Shown piece after piece: positions 44,533 to 50,995 of a stretch of DNA of 50,995 bases; the first letter of the stretch is position 1, and each line of letters opens with the position of its first letter. The stretch comes from Haloferula sp. (GTDB lineage Bacteria > Verrucomicrobiota > Verrucomicrobiia > Verrucomicrobiales > Akkermansiaceae). Location of the stretch: assembly GCA_007126655.1 (NCBI GenBank), contig SLAV01000154.1:1-50995 (forward strand), read 5' to 3'. The notes below the pieces were generated by a model. It was not told the DNA's origin. It searched no databases and saw only the letters and a list, made by a program, of their open reading frames with translations. Position numbers and translations under genes: made by a program.

Positions 44533-44841
44533 ATGTTCCTTGCCCAAGTCATCGGCCAGGTGGTCTCCACCAAAAAGGACGAGCAGATGGTCGGAAAGAA
44601 GCTGCTCCTGATCCGCCCCAAGCTCATCGACGACAAGGATCCGTCCAAATTCAAGGACGGCGCCAACACCATCGTCGCAATCGACACCGTCGGGGCCGGT
44701 GAGGGTGAGTTGGTCATGTTCTGCCAGGGCAGCTCCGCCCGCGCCGCCCGGGGACTCAAGCAGATCCCCGTCGATGCCGCCATCACCGCCATCATCGACC
44801 GCGTCGAAGTGCAGGGCAAAACCCTCTACAGCGGCGGCTGA
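44533..44841 (+). CDS. BMC-P pentameric vertex protein 1 (EutN/CcmL)
   Basis: A 102-residue EutN/CcmL-fold protein: MFLAQVIGQVVSTKKDEQMVGKK start, a lysine-rich LIDDKDPSKFKDG insertion, and the canonical IDTVGAGEGELVMFCQGSSAR. Pentamers cap shell vertices. The ATG at 44533 follows a CACCAAG-type microrepeat; a GTG at 44443 would add a repeat-encoded leader and is rejected. A long inverted repeat follows the stop. Confidence 0.95.
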   Translation: MFLAQVIGQVVSTKKDEQMVGKKLLLIRPKLIDDKDPSKFKDGANTIVAIDTVGAGEGELVMFCQGSSARAARGLKQIPVDAAITAIIDRVEVQGKTLYSGG

Positions 44842-44855
44842 AGAGCATTCGGCGA

Positions 44856-44975
44856 TTTTTTTTAACCACTGAAACACTGAAAACCACTGAGTTCACTGAA
44901 TTTTTAATGAATCAATAATCCAAATCTTTCTTCTCAGTTCCCTCAGTGGTTCTCAGTGCTTCAGTGGTTAAAAAA
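44856..44975. repeat. long imperfect inverted repeat between BMC-P1 and aldehyde dehydrogenase
   Basis: The left arm (44856-44900, AACCACTGAAACACTGAAAA) pairs with the right arm (about 44931-44975, CTCAGTGCTTCAGTGGTT) through roughly 28-35 bp with few mismatches; the loop is AT-rich (TTTTTAATGAATCAATAATC). Each arm is made of ACCACTGA/ACACTGA units. It fills most of the 166-base gap in the operon. Confidence 0.8.
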
Positions 44976-45007
44976 GCCTACTTCCCCAACCGACTCCCAA
45001 ACCAGGA

Positions 45008-46477
45008 ATGAACACCCTCGACCCCGCCACCATCCGCTCCGTCGTCGAATCCGTCGTCGCCAAGCTCTCCGAATCCCAGGCTCCGGCAGCCCACCCGGCC
45101 AAAAAAGAATCCTGCGGTTGCCACAGCACATCGACCTTTGCCGGCAAAAACGGTGTCTTCACCTGTGCCGACCAAGCCGCCCAAGCGGCCCACGACGCCC
45201 ACCTCCAACTCATCAAACTCGGCGTCGCCGGCCGCGCCAAAGTGATCGAGATCGTCAAACACCTCGCCGTCTCCAACGCCACCGAGTGGGGCACCTTCGA
45301 GATGAACGAGACCAAAATCGGCCGCCTCGACCACAAGATTGAAAAACTCCTCATCACCAAAAACGTCCCCGGCACCGAGTGGCTGCAACCCTACGCCCTC
45401 AGCGGCGACGGCGGCATCACCCTCGAGGAATACGCCCCCTTCGGAGCCATCGGCGCCATCCTGCCCGTCACCCACTCCGTGCCCACCCTCACCGGCAACG
45501 TCATCAACATGGTCGCCGCCGGCAATTCGATCGTCTTCAACCCGCATCCCGGCGGTGCCAGGAGCGCCGCGATGGCCGTGCGCGCCTACAACCAGGCCAT
45601 CCACCGCGAACTCGGAATCGACAACCTCATCACCACCATCGAGGAACCCACCCTCGATTCCTTCGACGCCATCTGCAAAAACCCCCACATCCCGCTCCTC
45701 GCCATCACCGGCGGCCCCGCCGTCGTCAAGGCCGCCATGAAGTCCGGCAAACGCGCCATCTGCGCCGGCCCCGGCAATCCCGTCGTCGTCGTCGATGAAT
45801 CCGCCGACCTCGCAAAAGCCGCCGAAAGCGTCATCGCCGGCGGTGCCTTCGACAACAATCTCCTCTGCATCGGCGAAAAAGTCGTCTTTGTCGTCGCCTC
45901 CGTCTTCAACCGCTTCTGCGAGGAACTCTCCAAAGCCGGGGCCGCCCGCCTCAACGCCGCCCAACTCGAAAAACTCACCGCCGCCGCATTCACCATCAAA
46001 CCCGGCGAGGGCGGCGGATGCGCGCAAGCCGTCCTCAACCGCGAACTCATCGGGGCCGACTCCGAAAAACTCGCCGCCCGTGCCGGAGCCACCATCCCGG
46101 GCGGCACCCAAATGCTCTTCGCCGAAACCGACGCCGACCATCCCTTCGTCCAGAAAGAGCAGATGATGCCCATGATGCCCGTCGTCTCCTGCCCCGACTT
46201 CGAGACCGCCGTCCGCGAAGCCAAACGCGCCGAACACGGCTACCGCCACTCCGCCATCATCCACACCCTCGACGTCAACCACATGACCCGGATGGCAAAG
46301 GAAATGGACACCACCATCTTCGTCAAGAACGGCGCGTCCGTCGCCGGCCTCGGCCTCGGCGGCGAAGGCTACCTCTCCTACTCCATCGCCACCACCACCG
46401 GCGAAGGCATCACCACCCCCAAAACCTTCACCCGCGTCCGCCGCTGCGTCCTCGTCGAAAACCTCCGCATCATCTGA
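45008..46477 (+). CDS. CoA-acylating aldehyde dehydrogenase of the BMC
   Basis: A 489-residue EutE/PduP-type enzyme that oxidises an aldehyde to acyl-CoA with NAD; lactaldehyde to lactyl-CoA is expected here. Residues 4-20 (LDPATIRSVVESVVAKL) form an amphipathic encapsulation helix. A Cys-rich segment KKESCGCHSTSTF separates it from the catalytic domain (GVFTCADQAAQAAHDAH). The nucleophile is Cys287 in NNLLCIGEK; VFNPHPGG and GPGNPVVVVDE are family motifs. No separate lactaldehyde enzyme is needed in this operon. Confidence 0.95.
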   Translation: MNTLDPATIRSVVESVVAKLSESQAPAAHPAKKESCGCHSTSTFAGKNGVFTCADQAAQAAHDAHLQLIKLGVAGRAKVIEIVKHLAVSNATEWGTFEMNETKIGRLDHKIEKLLITKNVPGTEWLQPYALSGDGGITLEEYAPFGAIGAILPVTHSVPTLTGNVINMVAAGNSIVFNPHPGGARSAAMAVRAYNQAIHRELGIDNLITTIEEPTLDSFDAICKNPHIPLLAITGGPAVVKAAMKSGKRAICAGPGNPVVVVDESADLAKAAESVIAGGAFDNNLLCIGEKVVFVVASVFNRFCEELSKAGAARLNAAQLEKLTAAAFTIKPGEGGGCAQAVLNRELIGADSEKLAARAGATIPGGTQMLFAETDADHPFVQKEQMMPMMPVVSCPDFETAVREAKRAEHGYRHSAIIHTLDVNHMTRMAKEMDTTIFVKNGASVAGLGLGGEGYLSYSIATTTGEGITTPKTFTRVRRCVLVENLRII

Positions 46478-46513
46478 AAAAACCTCAAATATGAAATTTC
46501 AAATCTCAAATCC

Positions 46514-46768
46514 ATGATCCCCGCCCTCGTCGTCGGCCATGCCACCAGCACCCACTGCCATCCATCCCTCAAGGGTCGCAGGATGCTGCTCTGCCAGCCG
46601 ACCGATCCGGAGGGCAACCTCACCGGCGCGCCCATGGTCGCCATCGACCTGTTCGGCGCCGGCCTCCACTCCAAAGTCTTCGTCTCCACCGACGGCATCG
46701 GCGCCCGCCACCTCGTCCACGACGCCACCTCCCCCATCCGCAACTTCATCCAGGGCGTCATTGATTGA
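46514..46768 (+). CDS. BMC-P pentameric vertex protein 2
   Basis: An 84-residue EutN/CcmL protein: ALVVGHATSTHCHPSLKGRR start, then MVAIDLFGAGLHSKVFVSTD, where the usual GAGxGE is GAGLHS. It ends with NFIQGVID. It has a CAAATC-type leader. Three BMC-P genes per locus are normal for the PVC class. Confidence 0.93.
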   Translation: MIPALVVGHATSTHCHPSLKGRRMLLCQPTDPEGNLTGAPMVAIDLFGAGLHSKVFVSTDGIGARHLVHDATSPIRNFIQGVID

Positions 46769-46789
46769 TTTCAAATTTCAAATCCAACA

Positions 46790-47095
46790 ATGCGCCTCTG
46801 CCAGGTCATCGGTCGTGTCACCCTCAACCTCCAGGATCCCTCCTACAAAGGCGGCCGCTGGTTGCTGGCCAGCCCGCTCGATCCCGCGCAACTCAACGAC
46901 GCCTGCCAGGCCATGCAGCCCGTCACCAAACAATTCACCCTCGTCACCTACGACAACCTCGGGGCCGGTGAAGGCGATATTGTCGGCGTCGTCGAAGGAG
47001 CCGAAGCCACCGCCCCGTTCGATCACGACATCCCCATCGACGCCATCACCGTCGCCATCTTCGACACCATCTCATACCAACCACCCATCTCATGA
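46790..47095 (+). CDS. BMC-P pentameric vertex protein 3
   Basis: A 101-residue EutN/CcmL protein: MRLCQVIGRVTLNLQDPSYK start and TYDNLGAGEGDIVGVVEGAEA, followed by DIPIDAITVAIFDTI. The stop overlaps the aldolase start (ATGA), so the two are translationally coupled. Confidence 0.93.
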   Translation: MRLCQVIGRVTLNLQDPSYKGGRWLLASPLDPAQLNDACQAMQPVTKQFTLVTYDNLGAGEGDIVGVVEGAEATAPFDHDIPIDAITVAIFDTISYQPPIS

Positions 47096-48162
47096 GCAAA
47101 AAAGTATTCACCGCCGCCGACATCGAAGCTCTGCTCAAATCCGGCAAGTCCGCCGCCGACATCCCCGCCGACGCCGTCCTCACCCCTTCCGCACGCGACG
47201 CACTCGCTGGCACGGGTTCCCGCATCGCTCGCACCGCCACGCCCACCCCGGTTGCCGAGCCCATTCTCCCCGACTACGAATACCACTGGACCCCCGGCTC
47301 GGATCCCAAAACCCCCGCCCAGATCGAGGCCTTCTTCCATTCCCCCGCCATCACCAGGCTCAAGGAGCGCATGGTCGAGATCGGCCAGCGCATGTGGAAC
47401 CGTGAATACACCGATGGCAACGGCGGCAACCTCACCATCCGCGTCGGCGACAACCTCGTCCTCTGCACCCCCACCCTCGTCTCCAAAGGCTTCATGACCG
47501 TCGAGCAAATGTGCCTGGTGGACATGGAGGGCGTGCAACTCGCCGGCAAATACAAGCGCACCTCCGAGTGCATGACGCACCTCGCCATCATGAAGCGCCA
47601 GCCCAAGGCCAAGGCCTGCTGCCACGCCCACCCGCCGCACGGCACCGCCTTCGCCGTCGCCGGCGTTCAGCCGCCCACCTGCATGATCCCCGAAGCCGAA
47701 GTCTTCCTCGGCCAGATCGGCATGTCCAAATACCAGACCCCCGGCACCCCCGCAAACGCCAAGGCCGTCGGCGAAGCCGCCGTCGATCACATGGCCGTCC
47801 TCATGGTCAACCACGGCGTCATCACCTGGGGCAAGGACATCGAGGATGCTTACTGGAAAATGGAAAACGTCGAGTCCTACTGCAAAACCATCTGGGTCGC
47901 CTCCCAGCTCAACGGCGGCAAACTCCTCACCATCACCGGCGGCCAGGCCAAGGAACTGATCGACCTCCGCAAAACCCTCGGCATGGACGACAAACGCGCC
48001 GGCTTCAAGGAATGCCAGCTCTGCGACAACGACGGCTTCTCCCCGGGCACCGTCTGCCACATCCCGGAACAACAAACCTCATCGAACAGCGCCTCGCCCG
48101 ACCCCGAAGCCGAAAAACTCGTCCAAGCCATCACCGAGCAAATCATGGCTTCGATGAAATAA
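47092..48162 (+). CDS. class II aldolase, fuculose/rhamnulose-1-phosphate type, BMC-targeted
   Basis: A 356-residue enzyme. The catalytic core (about 90-300) has GNGGNLTIR (110-117), SKG, TSE (157-159) and the zinc histidines in CCHAHPPH (178, 180) plus VNHGVITWG. The family splits L-fuculose- or L-rhamnulose-1-phosphate into DHAP and L-lactaldehyde. It is much longer than FucA (about 215) because of an N-terminal extension ([14 protein letters not shown], then DALAGTGSR linker) and a C-terminal helix ([17 protein letters not shown]); both look like encapsulation peptides. A Cys pair [10 protein letters not shown] lies near 310-320. Confidence 0.93.
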   Translation: MSKKVFTAADIEALLKSGKSAADIPADAVLTPSARDALAGTGSRIARTATPTPVAEPILPDYEYHWTPGSDPKTPAQIEAFFHSPAITRLKERMVEIGQRMWNREYTDGNGGNLTIRVGDNLVLCTPTLVSKGFMTVEQMCLVDMEGVQLAGKYKRTSECMTHLAIMKRQPKAKACCHAHPPHGTAFAVAGVQPPTCMIPEAEVFLGQIGMSKYQTPGTPANAKAVGEAAVDHMAVLMVNHGVITWGKDIEDAYWKMENVESYCKTIWVASQLNGGKLLTITGGQAKELIDLRKTLGMDDKRAGFKECQLCDNDGFSPGTVCHIPEQQTSSNSASPDPEAEKLVQAITEQIMASMK

Positions 48163-48166
48163 GCAT

Positions 48167-49153
48167 ATGAAAGCACCCATCACCGTCTCCATCACCGGCG
48201 CCGCTGGCCAGATCGGCTACGCGCTTTTGTTCCGCATCGCCACCGGTGAGATCTTCGGCAAGGACCAGCCCGTCAACCTCCGCCTCATCGAGATCGAGCC
48301 CGGCATGGCCGCGCTCAAGGGCGTCATGATGGAACTCGACGACTGCGCCTTCCCGCTCCTCAACGAAGTTGTGGGGACGTCCTGCCTCAACGAAGGATTC
48401 AAAGGGGCAAACTGGGCGCTGCTCGTCGGCTCCGTCCCGCGCAAGGCCGGGATGGAACGCGGCGACCTGCTCGGCATCAACGGCAAGATATTCATCAGCC
48501 AGGGCCAGGCCATCTCCCGCAACGCCGCGCGGGACGTCCGCGTGCTCGTCGTCGGCAACCCGTGCAACACCAATGCGCTCATCGCCATGAGGCACGCCGT
48601 GAGCATCCCGGACGACCGCTTCTTCGCGATGACCCGCCTCGACGAAAACCGCGCCAAATCCCAGCTTGCCCGAAAAGCCGCCGTCCACCCGTCCAAAGTC
48701 ACCAACCTCTGCATCTGGGGCAACCACTCCGCCACCCAATACCCCGACTTCACCAACGCCAAAATCAACAACCGCCCGTGTACCGACGTGATCTCCCATG
48801 TCGCCTGGCTCAAAGGTGAATTCATCACCACCGTTCAACAACGCGGAGCCGCCATCATCAAGGCCCGCGGAGCCTCCTCCGCCGCCAGCGCCGCCAACGC
48901 CGCGCTCGACACCGTCAAATCCCTCATCACCCCCACGCCCAAAGGCGACTGGCACTCCGTCGCCGTCTGTTCCGACGGTTCCTACGGCATCGAACCCGGC
49001 CTCATCGCCTCCATGCCCATCCGCACCAACGAAGAGGGCACCTGGGAAGTCGTCCAAGGCCTCCCCATCGACTCCTTCAGCCAGGAAAAAATCAACGCCA
49101 CCATCGCCGAACTCAAAGAAGAACGCGACGCCGTGAAGCACCTCCTGCCGTAA
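48167..49153 (+). CDS. malate/lactate dehydrogenase, BMC-operon copy
   Basis: A 328-residue paralogue of the enzyme at 37102-38088, with the same motifs ([38 protein letters not shown]) and identical length. By eye about four in five residues match. Differences cluster at residues 46-80 and 195-215. It has no N- or C-terminal encapsulation extension. It starts four bases after the aldolase stop. Recycling NADH formed by the aldehyde dehydrogenase, or acting on lactate, are the plausible roles; the conserved substrate arginines argue for malate/oxaloacetate. Confidence 0.92.
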   Translation: MKAPITVSITGAAGQIGYALLFRIATGEIFGKDQPVNLRLIEIEPGMAALKGVMMELDDCAFPLLNEVVGTSCLNEGFKGANWALLVGSVPRKAGMERGDLLGINGKIFISQGQAISRNAARDVRVLVVGNPCNTNALIAMRHAVSIPDDRFFAMTRLDENRAKSQLARKAAVHPSKVTNLCIWGNHSATQYPDFTNAKINNRPCTDVISHVAWLKGEFITTVQQRGAAIIKARGASSAASAANAALDTVKSLITPTPKGDWHSVAVCSDGSYGIEPGLIASMPIRTNEEGTWEVVQGLPIDSFSQEKINATIAELKEERDAVKHLLP

Positions 49154-49226
49154 AGCTCCGGAGTGGCTCCCTCCGGGTGCCATACCTCGCACGCGCGGCG
49201 TCCAAGCCGCGAAAGTCTTATCCAAA

Positions 49227-49580
49227 TCAGACATTCACTGGCTCAAATTCAAGCATCTGTGAAATGTAAATCTCAGGATCATCATACATGAAGGTGATGT
49301 GGTGTTCGAGGAAAGCCTGTGGGTTTCCCTTGTCGCTCCAATGTTCCAGGTCAGCGCGCCGGGTGGGTGAGATGATCCACGATTCCAATCTGACACTTGG
49401 ATCAATCAGCTCTTCCCGCTCAATTCGTTTGATCTCCTCATGGAACAGGATTTTCGCGTCTTGAAACGAGCGTGCATTGCGCAGGCCATGAGGATCCATG
49501 AAAGTGATATGCTGGTGCGCACCATCCACGATCCACAGGATAAAGTCTGGGTAGAAGCCACCATCCGCAAAAAATGAAAT
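49227..49580 (-). pseudogene. C-terminal fragment of a DEAD/DEAH helicase-nuclease (type III restriction-like)
   Basis: The minus-strand frame from 49580 to 49227 encodes FFADGGFYPDFILWIVDG, then ITFMDPHGLRNARSF and a helical C-terminus ending QMLEFEPVNV. This resembles the last ~110 residues of large type III restriction-like helicases, whose C-terminal nuclease domain carries FYPDF and a D/P-G motif. A stop codon (49583-49581) closes the frame upstream and no helicase motifs remain. Local DNA is AT-richer than the chromosome average here. Confidence 0.6.
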
Positions 49581-49819
49581 TCAATAGGCTGGCAGAGACT
49601 GCATGTGTGCAGGCTTTTTGACAATCCCCTTGCATGAGGAGTTTGTGAAAGTCGGAGTCCTGTCCGACTCGGTTTTTCTTGAGATCGATCTTTACAGAAT
49701 TTGAAAATATGACAATCGTTGTAAACGAAGTCAGCACTCGCCAAGGCTAAGCCGGACCACCGTCAAGCGGAGATTTTCCCTGCCACCGTGAACGGTTTTG
49801 CCACATTCCCAACCAACCC

Positions 49820-50977
49820 ATGACCATGAAAACCGCCACCCCATCGCCCGGGACCGATGAGATGCGATCCCGGATTAACGCGCCCACTCCGGCTGCCCGG
49901 ATGGGTGACCGCCTGCGCCGTGCCCGGCTGATGGCCGGGATGTCCCTGCGCGGACTTGCCAACGCGCTTGATGGCGAACCATCGCACACGCAGATCGCCA
50001 AGTTTGAGGCGGGCGATGCCTGCCCCGACAGCAAGCAGCTCGCCCGGTTTTCCCGCGTGCTCCGGGTGCGGCCGGATTATTTTTTCCAGAAAGACGGCTT
50101 GAAACTCGAAACCGTGGAATACCGGAGCCAGACCAAACTCGGCGTGAAGGGCCGCAAGCGTCTGGAGGAATTGGCTTACGAATTCTTTGAGCGGTATCTT
50201 GAAATCGAACGGATCCTCGGAATCCCTCCAGAGCCGCTACCCTGCGTGGATCTGACCCAAACCCCGGTGGAAGAGTTTCCGGTTGCCATCGAGCAAGCGG
50301 CAAAGAACCTCCGAGAGGCTTGGAAGCTCGGGATGAATCCGATCCCGAACGTCCATGTGATGTTGGAAACGCACGGCGTGAAGGTGAAGACACTGGCGCA
50401 TGAGGACGGCTTCGACGGGTTTTCCGCCTTCGCGGCAGATGGTGACCTGCGGGTGCCGGTGATCGCCCTGTCGAAACGCTGGCTGGAGAAGCCCGAAATG
50501 GACCTGCCGCGCTTCCGGTTCACCGCGATTCATGAGCTGGCCCACTTGGTCATGAAATTTCCCGAATCCCACAGCCACAAGGAGAAGGAAATCTGGTGCC
50601 ATCGATTCGCCGGTGCCTTCCTGATCCCGCGTGAACCGTTTGAGGAGCGCTTCGGGGTGAACCGGGTGAAGATCGCGCTCAACGAATTGATCGCAATCAA
50701 ACGGGAATGGGGAATGTCGCTGGCCGCCATCATGAAGCGGGCCAGCAATCTCAATCTGGTCACGTCCGGCCGTTACAAAACCTATTGCATCGTCGCCAAA
50801 AAGAACCGCTGGCACGTCAACGAACCCGGCACCTGGATCGGCGATGAAAAATCGAGCCGTTTCGAGCCGCTGGTGCTACGCGCATTGGCGCAGGAACTCG
50901 TTACGCCATCGAAAGCGGCGGGGCTGCTCGGAATTTCGCTACCGGAATTGGGAACCCGCTACACACCGCTCGATTGA
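49820..50977 (+). CDS. XRE-family regulator fused to ImmA/IrrE-type metallopeptidase
   Basis: A 385-residue protein. An XRE helix-turn-helix lies at about 30-85 (RLRRARLMAGMSLRGLANAL, then SHTQIAKFEAG). The second half is a COG2856-type peptidase with zinc motif HELAH (238-242) and a C-terminal winged-helix-like segment. Related proteins cleave repressors of mobile elements or act as antitoxin-like regulators with a following PIN-type gene. The ATG at 49820 is followed by another at 49826. A new start codon appears four bases after its stop. Confidence 0.9.
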   Translation: MTMKTATPSPGTDEMRSRINAPTPAARMGDRLRRARLMAGMSLRGLANALDGEPSHTQIAKFEAGDACPDSKQLARFSRVLRVRPDYFFQKDGLKLETVEYRSQTKLGVKGRKRLEELAYEFFERYLEIERILGIPPEPLPCVDLTQTPVEEFPVAIEQAAKNLREAWKLGMNPIPNVHVMLETHGVKVKTLAHEDGFDGFSAFAADGDLRVPVIALSKRWLEKPEMDLPRFRFTAIHELAHLVMKFPESHSHKEKEIWCHRFAGAFLIPREPFEERFGVNRVKIALNELIAIKREWGMSLAAIMKRASNLNLVTSGRYKTYCIVAKKNRWHVNEPGTWIGDEKSSRFEPLVLRALAQELVTPSKAAGLLGISLPELGTRYTPLD

Positions 50978-50980
50978 GAC

Positions 50981-50995
50981 ATGAAGATCGTGAAG
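50981..50995 (+). CDS. start of the next gene, truncated by window end
   Basis: ATG at 50981 opens a frame (MKIVK) that runs off the window. The four-base spacing from the XRE-ImmA stop suggests an operon partner. XRE-ImmA proteins are often followed by a PIN-like protein that begins in this style, but five residues cannot identify it. Confidence 0.4.

Noticed and set aside
49406-49744. Two overlapping minus-strand frames upstream of the helicase fragment
   Set aside because: They run through the fragment in the wrong frames and have no recognisable domain; they are probably noise in decayed DNA.

Overview
The window is high-GC bacterial chromosome, most likely Verrucomicrobiota (PVC superphylum). 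I infer this from a MurC-MurB fusion inside the division/cell-wall cluster, an extended ribosomal protein L34, SecA with a long insertion-rich body, a Planctomycetes-Verrucomicrobia type bacterial microcompartment (BMC) operon, and start codons that mostly follow C/A-rich leaders without a Shine-Dalgarno sequence. I see no rRNA, tRNA, CRISPR array, insertion sequence or replication origin.

Layout. 1-2.7 kb: end of a Pro/Ala-rich membrane protein, a 29-residue membrane peptide candidate, thioredoxin, PurN and a MoxR ATPase. 2.9-4.2 kb: anaerobic sulfatase-maturating enzyme (minus). 4.5-7.4 kb: rpmH-rnpA-yidD-yidC. 7.6-12.5 kb: a GYF_2 membrane protein, a deoxycytidylate-deaminase family enzyme, a ketoglutarate-semialdehyde-type dehydrogenase, a DUF2721 protein and a sugar-acid-type SDR, the last two diverging around a 34-bp perfect palindrome. 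12.6-16.5 kb: secA and two tandem tatA copies. 16.7-25.6 kb: murG-murC/B-ddl-ftsQ-ftsA-ftsZ plus a small membrane protein. 25.6-28.1 kb: the minus-strand grpE-dnaJ-rsmE heat-shock operon. 28.3-37 kb is accessory: a coiled-coil/Pro-rich protein, a SWIM-SNF2 helicase diverging from a TOTE-type primase-helicase-nuclease fusion, a PIN toxin/antitoxin pair and a J-domain-like protein. 37-40.4 kb: a malate dehydrogenase, an L,D-transpeptidase and a membrane glycosyltransferase, all minus.

40.6-49.2 kb is the BMC locus: a DeoR regulator diverging from pduL, two BMC-H, ackA, a third BMC-H, BMC-P, CoA-acylating aldehyde dehydrogenase, two more BMC-P, a class II aldolase and a second malate dehydrogenase. 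The family pathway is L-fuculose/L-rhamnulose-1-phosphate cleavage to DHAP and lactaldehyde, then lactaldehyde to lactyl-CoA, lactyl-phosphate and lactate with ATP. With the sulfatase maturase, this suggests growth on sulfated fucose- or rhamnose-rich polysaccharides (inference). 49.2-51 kb: a decayed helicase/nuclease fragment and an XRE-ImmA regulator-protease that probably starts a two-gene module.

The most unusual signals are two intergenic relics of genes that also exist intact in this window (a TOTE-primase fragment at 8849-8902 and a malate-dehydrogenase 3' end at 29282-29332), the paired malate dehydrogenases, a third BMC-H shell protein with an atypical Cys-containing pore segment, an acetate kinase tail built from intergenic repeats, and an FtsZ whose T7 loop lacks one of the usual acidic residues.
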